Shown here in pieces: positions 30,262 through 41,044 of a stretch of 64,000 nt of DNA. The notes beneath the pieces were generated by a model. It did not search any database. It was not told where the DNA came from and saw only the letters and a program-made list of their open reading frames with translations. The first letter of the stretch is position 1. Each line of letters begins with the position of its first letter. The stretch comes from Micrasema longulum (lineage: Eukaryota > Arthropoda > Insecta > Trichoptera > Brachycentridae): contig JAGVSM010001398.1 in NCBI GenBank assembly GCA_022494885.1, positions 19,986-83,985 on the forward strand, written 5' to 3'. Both the position numbers and the translations under genes were made by a program.

Positions 30262-30857
30262 TGAGTTTGTCCAAATTTTTATAGACAAGGACTGGATTCG
30301 ACCCCCTGGGGAGCTGCTTACATTAACATATTACAACAGAGATGAAGAACATTTAAGAGAAGGTAATATAGAAGTCTAGGCATCTACAGAGCTTATGACC
30401 TGTCAATGGCTGGTTTAAGTGGCCACTTTACACACTGTGTAACATTCACCATTCTGCCTATATTTGAACATCTATATTTCTTAAATTCTTTCATCTGTTG
30501 ATGTTTGTGAAGTTAAAGAGCTGAAACCTTTATTTATGCGGGTGAGATTCATCTAATTGAATTATTTCACCTACATACTAGGCAACGCCTGAAAATATTA
30601 TTTTTTTCAATTTCTATACCTCTTCTTGGACCAGGTGGATTTATCAACATTTATCTCTTTAAATTCACAAATATCAACAGATGAAAGAATTGAAGAAATA
30701 TAGATGTTAAAATATGGGCAGAATGGTGAATGTTACACAGTGTGTAAAGTGGCCACTTAAACCAGCCATTGACAGGTCATAAGCTCTGTAGATGCCTAGA
30801 CTTCTATATTACCTTCTCTTAACTGTTCTTCATCTCTGTTGTAATATGTTAAATAAT
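30262..30857. mobile_element. X-family foldback element, fullest copy
   Basis: Long inverted arms run from about 30322 and 30849 inwards for about 165-180 bp. Landmarks are AACATATTACAACAGAGATG at the edge, AATATAGAAGTCTAGGCATC, GACCTGTCAATGGCTGGTTT, CACACTGTGTAACATTCACC and AACATCTATATTTCTT, each repeated inverted. The core (30495-30660) carries CTGAAACCTTTATTTATGCG, GGGTGAGATTCATC and GCCTGAAAATATT. Outside the left arm is GTTTGTCCAAATTTTTATAG, present in other copies. No coding frame. Non-autonomous; superfamily unknown. Confidence 0.7.
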
Positions 30858-30886
30858 ATTGTTCCACAATGTATTTTACTATGGAA

Positions 30887-30975
30887 ATAAAAGACGAGTG
30901 ATACTTTAATCCAGAAATTTGGAATATCCAGTGACCGGTTTCATCGCTTTCGCGACATCTTCGAGACTGGTGCTT
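30887..30975 (-). ncRNA. Hammerhead-like motif, family F
   Basis: Reverse strand: CCAGU, CUCGAAGA, stem II GUCGC-GAAA-GCGAU, GAAAC, CG, GUC, ACUGG. Stem I (CCAGU/ACUGG) and the GAAA-capped stem II are perfect and the GUC triplet is present. The core has one extra base (CUCGAAGA instead of CUGAAGA). The copy at 39137-39179 has the same extra base. Confidence 0.6.
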
Positions 30976-31019
30976 CAAACATCAAAAATAGTTGATAATT
31001 ATTCGTTTATGGTACGAAT

Positions 31020-31330
31020 TTGGATCTGACATAATTATTTCTCTATTCTCTATCACCGGTCTGCCGGCCCGGGTCTGGGTCGCTTGTCACCCGGCGTGAG
31101 ATGCTCCACAAGACACCTGACCCAAGTGGGTCGCGTCGGCTCATGACTCCGCTTGTGACGTTTCGCAAAAGCGCCGTAATTGGCCGGAATCGAACAGTCG
31201 GAAACACTTTCAATAACTGGAGGAACCGGAGAGAGCATACCGGAGCATATCGGAGTATCCCCGCAACGGACGGAGCGCGTTTGCCTTGCGAATTAGAATG
31301 TCGGCCGTATCGATTAATCGAATGACGACT
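31020..31330. other. G+C-rich island without an assigned function
   Basis: Sharply G+C-richer than its surroundings (CCGGTCTGCCGGCCCGGGTC and several CGG/CCG repeats such as CATACCGGAGCATATCGGAG). Both strands are open for about 60-75 codons, which is expected in G+C-rich DNA and not evidence of a gene. It could be a relic exon, an unknown element or a regulatory island. Confidence 0.4.
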
Positions 31331-31609
31331 ATCAATGAGAACACGAAAATATTTTCACTTGATTTACAAAGTTTATCTTAAATATTTCACCATTCGAGTT
31401 TTCTAATTTTCATCTTAAGTGCTTTTTGCTTTCTTTGTCAACAATCGTTTTGTGCAGTTTCATACATCTTAAAACAAATATACCCTGGGCTTGGTTTACA
31501 CTGTGGATGCATAAGTCCATGAGGTTTTTTGCGTCAGCTCGTGTGGCACCCAAACATCTAAATGTTTCAAAACGGTTTTATGATCGATAGTCACCTACTG
31601 GGTGATAGG

Positions 31610-31800
31610 TATAAAGTGGCCACTTAAGTCAGAGCCAATGACTGGTTATAAGCCCTGTAAATGCCTAGACTTCGGTGTTCCCTTCTCAAAAAGGTTTTCC
31701 CTCTCTGGTCCAACGAATCTAGATTTTAATAACTCCCTAGGGAGGACATCCAGCCTGTCTGCAAACATTTGGACATAATTAAAACATTTTTGATTCAATT
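31610..31800 (-). mobile_element. X-family fragment
   Basis: GTGGCCACTTAAGTCAGAGC, TAAGCCCTGTAAATGCCTAG, TCCCTAGGGAGGACATCCAG and TGTCTGCAAACATTTGGACA in family order. One arm plus its outer end. Confidence 0.7.
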
Positions 31801-31894
31801 TTTATACCTCATTTTTGGAGGTAGGGGTTAGTGCTAAGCAAGCTCCTGACGTCACTGCGATCTGTAAAGATCTATTGTGACGGGTCTCCGTAAA

Positions 31895-32035
31895 AAGTTC
31901 TCGCCCTCCAAGCCCAGGTCTATAAAGAGCCTGGCTACTGTGTGAAAGGCGAGAGTTTACATTTTGATAAATCTCCCCCCCCCAAGCCCAGATCTGTAAA
32001 GCATCGGGCTATTAAGTGGGGGGCGAGCTCTTTAA
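31895..32035 (+). repeat. Imperfect direct duplication
   Basis: CCAAGCCCAGGTCTATAAAG ... GGCGAG (31907-31951) is followed by CCAAGCCCAGATCTGTAAAG ... GGGCGAG (31981-32026). Both contain a self-complementary part (CCCAG...GGGC or CTGG). A C run and a G run bracket the second unit. Confidence 0.6.
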
Positions 32036-32485
32036 CATCCTCAGGCTTAACCAGTGGTTACCCCCGAGGATGAGGCTTCTTTAATGATGTAAAGCATCAC
32101 ATTCATTCATAATGTGTATAGGTGTTTCATCATCTGCACTGCAGAACCTACATCTAGAAGTTTTGGAAGTCCCTTATGATACAGATTGTTTATTTTGAAT
32201 TGCCCAGTAATGACTTTTTATAATTTTAAATTCCTCTGAAAACGCTTCATTGCATTGGCTACGCCCCTAATACGTCACGATTCGGTTAAGCTATGACCGT
32301 CGTTGATGACCATTTGAATAGACCGTCGCGCGTCGTATATTATTCTTCACGTGTCACTACCAAAAGTGACAAGGGCAAAATAATAGACTGGCTATTCGAT
32401 CAGGAGTTTATATATTAAAAAAATATAATATTTGTAGATATAGATATATATAAAATAGAATTTATAACTAAGTAATATTCTCATG
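32036..32485. other. No gene; fragment related to 60008-60512
   Basis: 32240-32290 (TTCATTGCATTGGCTACGCC, CCTAATACGTCACGATTCGG) matches the start of the repeated unit at 60008-60512. Otherwise nothing recognised. Confidence 0.4.
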
Positions 32486-32487
32486 GA

Positions 32488-32690
32488 TGTTTATGTGTGT
32501 ATATGTATGTTCATATGTATGTATGTATGTATGTATGTGTATATATGTATGTATGTGTATATATGTGTATATATGTATGTGTGGATATGTATGTGTGCAT
32601 GTACGGGTATAAATATGTATGGATATGGATGAGGATGATATATATATATAGACTTACATATAGATAGATATAGATATGGATATGTTAATA
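32488..32690 (+). repeat. (GTAT)n/(GTGTAT)n/(ATAG)n microsatellite
   Basis: A run of GTATGTATGTATGTAT, GTATATATGTGTATAT and GATAGATATAGATATGGATA units. Frames through it are low-complexity artefacts. Confidence 0.9.
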
Positions 32691-32919
32691 AAGAATGTTT
32701 TTAATAAAATGCTTTGTGCCTATTAAATATGTACACACTTCTGTTTAAAATTTTGGTACTCCGGTTCTGTATTTATTTATTTTTTATCTTAAAATTGCGT
32801 TATCATTCACTTATTTTTTGCTTTTTTTTTTCATCTTCTAAATATTTTTTTTGGAAGCATAAATTACATGTACTTTTTTTCGCTCCCTATATCTAAGTCA
32901 GTAGTAATTATTATCATAA

Positions 32920-33077
32920 AACCATTTAGGACTATAATATGATTAATTGTAAAGGATCTTTACCGACAAGCCATATTCATTGGCTTGGTGAGTCCTGTAA
33001 AAAAAAATAATTTTAAAAATGTTTTAAAATAACTAAAATGTAATGTTGTATGTAAATAATAAATAAATAAATAAAAT
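32920..33077 (+). repeat. LINE 3' end with hairpin and AAATAAATA tail
   Basis: ACAAGCCATATTCATTGGCT TGG-type sequence forms a short stem (AAGCCA...TTGGCTTG). It is followed by AGTCCTGTAAA, an AT-rich stretch and an AATAAATAAATAAATAAAAT tail. A truncated LINE 3' UTR; family not identified. Confidence 0.5.
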
Positions 33078-33084
33078 TAAAATT

Positions 33085-33190
33085 AAAATAAATAAACGTC
33101 ACGATTGTCAAGGCCAATCGTGTCGCGTTTTCGTGTAGGCGTATTGATTTTGAAAATACAATGTTTTTCTAAATCCATTTCACACATTTT
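33085..33190 (+). repeat. Copy of the 60008-60512 repeat unit
   Basis: CGTATTGATTTTGAAAATAC, TCTAAATCCATTTCA and TTTTTATCGGCATTCGTAGT match the unit at 60220-60290. Diverged and partial. Confidence 0.55.
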
Positions 33191-35155
33191 TATCGGCATT
33201 CGTAGTGTGTGACATTTCCCTATTGTACGCATATTTCAAGCAGAATAAAAATGCGCAGTTTGTTAATGATAAATTTTGTTTATAGGTTAAGGCTTCTATT
33301 GTGCTTGGCATTCCTCTCTCCTTCCAGTGCGGTTATCCGGTCGAGGTTCCGTCTGCTCTGGCTATTCGGCTACCTTCGGTTTCGTAACTGGCCCTTTGTG
33401 ATTGTGTTTCGATTCATTTCTATCGGGTATACGTATTGTTGCGCTGGGATTCCATTGACCAATCACCGGCCGAGAATGCCACGAACGCAATAAAGGCAGT
33501 CAAATCGCGTTACTATTCGGTATAACGTCCGCCTTGGATAGAACCGAAGGTTTAATCTGTTTCACCCTTTCGGTGCCTGAATATCTCAGCCAATTAAAGT
33601 TTTGCATTTCTTAATTACGCTTTAAAAAAACATGAAACTTCCGATGTCTGGGTTATTATTCAGCGTGTTGTTCGTCTTTATTTCGTTTAAAGAGCGGCAT
33701 TGTCTCTGTTCACGCCAGCTGGTGCAGGGTTCTCGCTTCGACGGTCTCGCCAATCTCGGGTGACATGCGAACGAGGGAAAAGACGCACAGTTTCTTCAAA
33801 ATATTATTTATTTCCTAATTCCGCAATGTCACATAAATCATAATTGAAAATAGTCTGAAAAAGTTGAGCCGGTACATAGTCATTAAATACACAAATCAGC
33901 TCAAATAAAACCACAGGGCAATCACACCCTCACATTCGTAAATCGTAACACTCGAGGATGCGCACAAGCCTCGCCTGTCACTTAGGACCTTCCGTCATCG
34001 TCTCTAGAGGCTCACTATCTAATGTCACAGAAATAATCATTATTGTAACTGTTCTAAAAGATAACCGCAGTTTCTTTAAATGATTACATAGGTACACATT
34101 TACCTAATACACGTAACACTCGAGGATGCGTACACTCCTCGCCTGCTACGGTCTGACTTTCCGTCAGCAATTCTACAAGCGCACTTGCAGACTTCAAGAA
34201 GAAGACTAAAGCTTGTTCCTCTCTCACAAGCTTTCCAAAACCTATTTCGATTACATTCTACAAAAAATACTGATATTTTAGTGCCAAACAAAATATATCT
34301 AAGACCTTTTCAAACAATTACGAGATTTCTCTTCCTCAATAAATTAAATTATATGTGACATCCTAGGACAAGAAACAATAAACTAAACTAGGATTTTAAC
34401 ACAGGACAAATGTCCGGTTCTTTGAAATATTACATAAAAAATACAAGGGTACAAAGTATACACAGAAAAATAAATATCTCAACTTCAGTAGACGACATTT
34501 AAAAGGGCATAAAACAATAATTCACGATATACGACACTTTTGAAATAAATGAACACGTTGCAAAGCCGAACAATAACATCTGAAATTGCTAGTCGGTATA
34601 CAAAATTAACCAATAAAGCGTTATTTGTAAAGTATTATTTTAACCCGCCAAATCTTCGGAACGAAGTTAGTAATTTTAATGCGTTCTGTAAATAATTATT
34701 TAATAAACGAAATATTGCTCAATTTAGTTTTGGCCCCAACAGTCTCCATCATCTGGATTGATGTGATATAATGACATTATTTCTTGCCCTTGTTATATAT
34801 TCATGTCCCTGAGCAAGGGAATGACGATGTTCATTTCGAAAATCCTCTTGCTGAATAATTTTAGTGCATCTCAGGCACATCAAAGGCTTTAAAGATTTCT
34901 GTAGATGGGGTTCTTATTTGTATCTTGAGAGCTACTGTTATGATGCTTTTTTTAAGGTTTTAAGCTGCAGCAGATCCCCTTTCCTAATAGTTCGTATTCT
35001 AACTGAGATTGGCAATGCGTAGAGTATGTTTTTTTTCATTTTTTCATATGATGTTTCTAAAGGTCTTAAAGAAATACAATAACTTTTTGTTTTTTTTTTG
35101 TTTAGATTTATTTCCCCGCCAAGTTTTTTATGACCTTACGCAAATTCAATTCTTT
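33191..35155. other. No confirmed gene; direct repeat at 33940-34175
   Basis: The most repeat-poor stretch of the window, with mixed composition. CGTAACACTCGAGGATGCG plus a following CCTCGCCTG and TTCCGTCA block occur twice, starting at 33944 and 34112 (period 168). Frames such as 33209-33493 have no domain signature. It could contain regulatory DNA or unrecognised exons; I see no evidence for either. Confidence 0.4.
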
Positions 35156-35159
35156 ACAG

Positions 35160-35250
35160 CAGTATTTTTAGTTTGTTTAAATGTCTGTAGACAAAGACTG
35201 GATTTGACTCCCTGGGAAATTATTGAGATAAACAGCAAATTAAACAAATA
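35160..35250 (+). mobile_element. X-family outer-end fragment
   Basis: GTTTGTTTAAATGTCTGTAG, ACTGGATTTGACTCCCTGG and AAATTATTGAGATAAACAGC correspond to the outer flank of X elements (compare 15755-15800 and 31740-31790, reversed). Confidence 0.5.
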
Positions 35251-35252
35251 GA

Positions 35253-35998
35253 TAATGTTAAGTAATTGGGTCTAGAAGTAGATGACAAATCAGCATTGAA
35301 AAAACAAATCAAAGCAGTTATAAAAAAACTAGGTTCAATTATTGGGGTAGTGAGAAGAACGGAAGTCTTTGATAAAATGACAAAATTAATAATATACTGT
35401 GCTGTAATACTTCCACACATTTTATATTGATTAAAAATATGGTCGCAGTGTAGTTAACAAATGAAAGAATTCGAAAATAACATTTAATTTTAATAAATGT
35501 ACTAGAACTCAGTTTTATATAAAATAACAAAAATGCTCAATTTAGATTAATGAATTTACACAAAAAAGGTAAAAATGATATTTATGATGAATATTAATGA
35601 CAAAAATTTCATTAAATTTTAACTACAATATTGATCCAAGAAATACAAAAGCTTCAAAAAATTTAACTTGCGAACAACCTAGGACTAACGGAAAAAGAAA
35701 CAGTTTTGTGCATACAGCGATAAAGTTCTACAATTCACTTTGTAATGATTCAAAAGAAATACAAAACATATATATACGCACTTTAAAAACACCTTAAAAA
35801 ACTGTTCTTATAGGCCATGTGACGAGTAATATGTGATGTTATTTTATTGACTTTTATCAGTGTCATAATATATCACATCCCCTCATACCAGCACTTTGGC
35901 TGATTGGGAGTATTTTGTACAAATAAAATATTTAATGTAATGTAATATGTAATTTAATATGTAAAGTCAAACGATGTATTTTGTCATAAATAAATAAA
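35253..35998 (+). pseudogene. LINE-U, decayed ORF2 C-terminal region
   Basis: Successive frames give LGLEVDDKSALKKQIKAVIK and IIYCAVILPHILY (RT thumb-like). Further on, NFNYNIDPRNTKASKNLTCE, GKRNSFVHTAIKFYNSLCND and IQNIYIRTLKT follow. The last part fits a LINE ORF2 end ('...IKFYNSLP...'). Stops and shifts occur between. The 3' UTR ends near 35998 with an ATAAATAAAT-type tail. Confidence 0.55.
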
Positions 35999-36885
35999 TC
36001 TAAATAATAATAATCTAAATAACAAATAACATATTTCAATAAAAATGGAGAAAATTTTAGAGAAAGAAATACGAAAGTACGATGACAGGTCATAAGTTCT
36101 GTTGATTCCCAAAGGTCAATATTTCTCTCTCTAAAAACGTTCTACGTCTCTGTTATTCTTAAGGTGAATTTTTGTTGGCGTTTTAGTAATTTGTAATATT
36201 TCCTAGGAATATTAACAAACAGAACGAAAACACACAAAAAATCATCATACAACTTTTTTTTCTTTGCCGGAATTAAGTTGACTTTTTCTGTTTGTGGTTT
36301 ATTTTTCTTTATTGTTTAAGTTCTATGATGTATTCACTACTGCGATTTTGAGCCCTTGTAACTTATAAAAAGCAAACTTCTTCTTCTTTCCCCCGACGTT
36401 GGCGATCACAGCAGCGAAAGCATTTTGGCACCGCGCTACTTTTATGCTCTGCAGCCAGGACGACTGCTTACTGATGTACTCGCTGCAGCGATTCCTGGGA
36501 AAATATGACCAGAGTGGTTGACAAAGCAAACTAATTGACTTTAATTATTTATTAATATCTGAATATCGTGGATATGACCAACATTTATTATTTCTGTGAG
36601 CAAACGAACCGGGGCAATAAAGGGTCACCTCATCGCTCTAACGGTTGTTGAAGAATTAGAATTCCCAAACAGATAGTATTTACATGAAACAGCTGGTCTA
36701 ATGTGAAACAACTGTAAAATTAGTCCATGAATTCTGATTACGCACATCAAAAGGAATTCTGTATCAATTTCAATCCAACAAATAGTTAATTTTTCATCAG
36801 TCAATAATATAACATCGATTCCCGTGTTTACTGTGAATAAATGAGGAAGTTTAGTGGTTCTTCGGCAAACTAAGCAAATTTTAAA
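35999..36885. other. No confirmed gene
   Basis: 36085-36215 is a weak X-family match (ATGACAGGTCATAAGTTCTG). A G+C-richer zone at 36370-36520 contains the reverse frame 36323-36529 with no recognised domain. Nothing else supportable. Confidence 0.4.
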
Positions 36886-36887
36886 AA

Positions 36888-37395
36888 TATATTTATTTAT
36901 TTTACTAACATTTACTTTAACATTCTTGCACAAATTAATATCTAACTGTATATATGCCCATGATATCCTTGCTCAGAAAAACCTAAATGTTCCTCGCCGT
37001 AACTTGCGTACCAATCCTGTCTTTGCTGTGGGAAATTATAAAACTAACATCGGATTCTTTTCCCCTCTGCCAAGGATCCTCAGAACAGTGAACGAAATCT
37101 CACTAAACGGTACTGTCGATGTGTTCCTACGGCAAGGGCAGGCATTAAAGAAGCAAGCGGTGTTGTCTCTCCTGACTCGCGATGTCACGCTTGCCATTTC
37201 CGCCTAGATTATGCTATATACATACCTTTTATTAATTAATAATTTAAGTAGATTTCAAGAATGTTTAAATTGAGTATTACTCATTAATGCCAATGTATTA
37301 GAGCTTACTTAAGCCGGTTAATTGGCTTAAAAAATTTAAAAAAACATATACGGCAAAATTGCCTTTTATAAAACTTATAATAATATATGAACGCA
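36888..37395 (+). pseudogene. LINE-S ORF2 C-terminus and 3' UTR
   Basis: The open frame from about 36900 to the stop at 37207 reads SNCIYAHDILAQKNLNVPRR, FAVGNYKTNIGFFSPLPRIL, RTVNEISLNGTVDVFLRQGQ. This is a typical terminal segment of CR1/Jockey-type ORF2 ('..R.NLR.......Y...SP..R........DVF.'). There are no stops in the last 100 codons. The 5' side is truncated; the 3' UTR is AT-rich. Confidence 0.6.
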
Positions 37396-37754
37396 TTTTG
37401 TTTAATTATTTTTAAAAAAAACATACATTACTAAGATTGAGAAACAAAAATTAAATCTAAAAATTATATAGCACATTCAGTAGAAGTTTTAAACAATTTA
37501 AAATAAATGTAAAATTCAAATTAAATATTTAAATATTTTTAAGGGTAAATATAACAGGAAAATCATAAAGCACTGTTTCATATAACAGTTATACTCGAGG
37601 ATTAATTACTATTCTTTGAAAAAGTGCAATAGGTTTGGTTCATAAGAACAATATTCTACACTAAATATATCCGATACGTGGGAATACCAATTGCCGAGTT
37701 CCTGGGGTGGTATTCCGAACGTAATTATTGCGCGGTAAAGCGCGTTTTTACGTA

Positions 37755-37955
37755 CCAGCATTACACGTATACTGTCCGTGAATTATTGCTATAAAACGGT
37801 GGTACCTGTCTAGTATTTCTTCCAAGCACCCTGAAGTTGATAAGAGATAACAGTTCTGGGCCATCCCATATTGAATTTACAATTTAAAATAAGTTTAATA
37901 GGTCTATAATTTTTCTTCGATCGTTCAGTTTTAACAAATTTGGTGTATAATAAAA
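37755..37955 (+). repeat. Conserved 200-bp repeat, copy 1 (former coding sequence)
   Basis: Strong similarity to the reverse complement of 61818-62040. In the shared frame this copy reads YTVRELLL-stop-NGGTCLVFLPSTLK, then IRDNSSGPSHIEFTI-stop-NKF. The other copy reads QNGGTCLVILPGTLKL, MRDNSSGQSHIKFTILNKF. Many differences between the copies are at third codon positions, which points to a coding past. The protein family was not recognised. Confidence 0.6.
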
Positions 37956-38002
37956 AATCATAATAAACAAGACTTAAACTCTAGAAATATCATAATTTTT
38001 AT

Positions 38003-38990
38003 TTGAAATGTGGAGTCCGACAAGGAGGTTGTCTGTCTCCGGCACTTTTTAATTTATATATGGATGATCTCACCGTGCTTCTTAATTTATCCAAAGTCGG
38101 ATGTCATGTTAACGGCGTCTGCGCTAACAATATTAGTTATGCAGATGATATGGTATTATTGACTCCATCTATTAATAGTATGAGATTGTTGCTCAATATT
38201 TGCGAAAAATATGCAATTGACCAGAATATGATTTACAATGCAAAAAAATCTGCCGTACTTATATTTAAACATAAGATTTCTGAGTTCGTGCACCCATCAC
38301 CACCTGTATTCCTAGACAACAACAGTTTAACGGTAACTGCAAAAGTCAAATATCTAGGGCACATACTGACTGATAATTGTAAAGACGATCAGGACATAGA
38401 GAGACAGAGAAGAGCCATTAATGTCAGGGCCTCTATGCTAGCGAGACGTTTCTTTCAATGCAGTAACGAAGTGAAGAAAATCATATTTACTTCGTATTTG
38501 ACGTCCATGTATACAGCGGAACTTTGGAACAACTATACGCAAGGAGCGTGGAATAAATTAAGGATCACGTATAACAACTCATACCGACAATTATTCGGAT
38601 TGCCTAGGTACTGCAGTGCCTCTGAAATGTTTACAGCTGGACGAATAAACACCTTCGCTGCCCTGCTTCGCCAAAGAGCCTGGAGCCTATGGGAACGCCT
38701 AAAAACGTCTAATAACGAAATTCTCCAAGCCACTGCAGAGTGGATCCAATCACCGTTGTTCAAGCGATAGCGCGATATGTTAAGACCACCATAAGTGCTG
38801 CAATATAAAATTTTATTTTATGTTTATATTTATGTTATTGTTATATTTATGTTTATTGTTATATTTATGTTTATTGTTATATTTTTGTTTATATTTATAT
38901 TTATGTTCATGTTTATATGTTTATATGGTAGAATTGGCTCTGCACTTTATAGCCATTTTACTGGAATAAAAAAAAAAATATTATTACAAT
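38003..38990 (+). pseudogene. 5'-truncated LINE with open reverse-transcriptase frame
   Basis: An open frame of 255 codons (38003-38770) begins inside the RT domain and has no real start (stop TAG at 37982-37984 upstream). It contains CGVRQGGCLSPALFNLYMDD (RT block 4-like region), NISYADDMVLLTPS (catalytic YADD) and KVKYLGHILTDN (block 7). The C-terminal part includes ARRFFQCSNEVKKIIFTSYL and YNNSYRQLFGLPRYCSASEM. The non-LTR RT pattern is clear; the clade (CR1/L2/Jockey group) is not certain. Intactness suggests a recent insertion. The 3' UTR has TTTATGTTTATTGTTATATT repeats and an A-rich end at 38970-38990. Confidence 0.85.
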
Positions 38991-39119
38991 AATATCAACT
39001 CATTAGTTAACCCGAAACACTCTGTTAATGATCCTTAAGACAAAAAAATAATAATTTAATTTAATCTCATTTAATTTTGAATTCTCTATCCTTACCTCTG
39101 TTTTCTATAAATACATTGA

Positions 39120-39225
39120 ATTTCTTAATAAAGATACCAGTCTCGAAGATGTCGCGAAAGCGATGAAAACGGTCACTGGTTATTCCAAATTTGTGGATCA
39201 CTCGCCTTTATTTCTATAATTAACA
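39120..39225 (+). ncRNA. Hammerhead-like motif, family F, second copy
   Basis: At 39137-39179: CCAGU, CUCGAAGA, GUCGC-GAAA-GCGAU, GAAAACG (for GAAACCG), GUC, ACUGG. Same extra core base as 30887-30975, plus a C-to-A change in stem III. Shared flanks (TATTCCAAATTTGTGGATCA, CTCGCCTTTATTTCTAT) show both are copies of one element. Confidence 0.6.
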
Positions 39226-39235
39226 AAATAATTTT

Positions 39236-39400
39236 TTTTAAATTTAAATTTTGTGAAGGTTGTCTTGAGTCTCGTTTTAAGGTTTGTCTGGTAGTTTATT
39301 GTATAATTTCACTCCCCGGTTTATTAGTCTCGACTGTCCTTGTCTGATATTCGCGTATTGTGCCCATGTTTACTTTTTTTTCAAGCTTTAGTTCTTCGTC
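39236..39400 (-). pseudogene. LINE-N fragment
   Basis: Reverse complement matches 55490-55620: ACGCGAATATCAGACAAGGA, CAGTCGAGACTAATAAACCG and CAATAAACTACCAGAC. A short internal part without the tail. Confidence 0.65.
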
Positions 39401-40100
39401 CTCAATAATCATTATTTTACATTAGAGGTTCTTTTTAGATTAAAACTATCTCTTTTGGTTCAAGAGTTATCATGTTTTGGAAATCGCACAGTCACGAAGT
39501 TTTTCTTCCTGAACATTTCACTTCCTGAACAATGTGACTCCCGTGGATCCAATTAGTCACGTAAATCTCCGCTCATGACAATACTTTTTCCATCTCACTC
39601 TTCTTCCTGGTGTTTTTCTTGCCCAACTTCTAGAGTCTAATCCTTTGACAATTAGTTCCACTTGGCCATTATTGTTCTTGGCTTTATGACTTCCGTGCAC
39701 ATTCTCCTAATTATAGCTGCCATTTTGTCTTGCTGCTTTTTTCTTATTGTGTATTTTTTAAATTGATTACGGCGCCCGAGTCTTAGGCGTTGTTGTTATT
39801 ACTTCACTCGGTCCGCTGTGGAATTTTCCAGAAATTTCTTTTAAAAATACTTTAAATTCTTTGAGTAAATTATAAATCATATTATTTTTTTGTTGCCCTC
39901 TACCTCCGGTGAAGATTTATTTAGAAATTATTTGAATGCAATAAAATTCGATATGACACATACTGCATTAGGACTATAGTGTTTTTTTATTTTTTATTTA
40001 TTTAGTCTTAAAATAGTTCAAACATAATATATGAATGTCCTGATATTAACTTATATCCTATTATTATTAAAATATATACTAATTATCAACATTTCTAAAC
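39401..40100. other. Unassigned; possible decayed LINE at 39480-39765
   Basis: The reverse strand of 39480-39765 is purine-rich, with KMAAIIRRMCTEVIKPRTI-like and RKTPGRRVRWKKYCHER-like reading. It could be a transposon relic but no family is recognised. The remaining sequence is AT-rich. Confidence 0.3.
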
Positions 40101-40104
40101 AATA

Positions 40105-40460
40105 TACGTACATATCACAACAGAGATGAAGAACATTTAAGATAAGGTAATATAGAATTCCAGGCATCTACAGGGCTTATGACATGTCAATGGCTGGTTT
40201 AAGTGGCCACTTTACTTCACCATTCTGCCCATATTCGAACACCTATATTCCTTCTCTTTCTTTCATCCGTTGATGTTTGTGAAGTTAAAGAGCTGAGCTT
40301 GTCCACAAAAATTTGGACAAACTCAAAATATTGTTGATAAATCCACCTGGTCCATGAAGAAGTACAGAAATTGAAAAAATAAGATTTTCAGGTGTTGCCT
40401 AGTATGAAGGTGAAATAATTCAATTAGATGAATCTCACCCACATAGATAAAGGTTTCAGT
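40105..40460. mobile_element. X-family element, rearranged core
   Basis: The left arm (AACAGAGATGAAGAACATTT, TCAATGGCTGGTTTAAGTGG) is like 30322-30500, but the core follows in the opposite orientation (ATCCACCTGGTCCATGAAGA, GATTTTCAGGTGTTGCCTAG, TGAATCTCACCC). The right arm is missing. GAGCTTGTCCACAAAAATTTG marks the junction. Confidence 0.6.
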
Positions 40461-41044
40461 GTTTTCGTCGGAATTGACAAAATGGGTTGAATGAAAAAAA
40501 TACGTTAAAACATCTCATTTAGCACATTTAGAAAACGCAACAGTAATTTAACTATAAACTGTTTTAACCTCACTTTTTGGTGCAACTGGCCTTTAGTCAT
40601 TTTTGACAAATGATGGACAACGAAATATTGTTTTACGAGTATCACGAGCGGATAATTTGAGGTTAATAATTATTCAATCAGGATACATATCCGCACAGAG
40701 AAAGCCACCGTTTCAATAACACACGTTATTCGACACAATGAGACGGTGAAACTATTAAAAATGTGACAATTAAGGACGTTCATTGTTCTCTCGGCAATGG
40801 GCTCCTTCTGGCACAAAGATGTCGAAATACTGACTAACGCGAGAGTAAGGCCAAGGTTTACGGCCGTTTGGTCTAATGCCGGTATGTAAATGCAATATGC
40901 AAACAGCCCATTCTACCGATGACTGTCTCTAAATAACTTCATACATTGTAGGCGTTCCTCGCGATCTTGCGTATTGCTAGCAAATAACAAATGCCAAAAA
41001 TTACTCAGAGCTGTCAAGCCAATGCCGTGTAATTAAATAAACAC

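Noticed and set aside
31053..31325. Open frames on both strands of the G+C-rich island
   Set aside because: Both strands are open because stop codons are AT-rich; no motif, start context or splice site supports a gene.
33209..33493. 94-codon hydrophobic frame
   Set aside because: Arginine/leucine/phenylalanine-rich with no recognisable family, start context or neighbouring exon.
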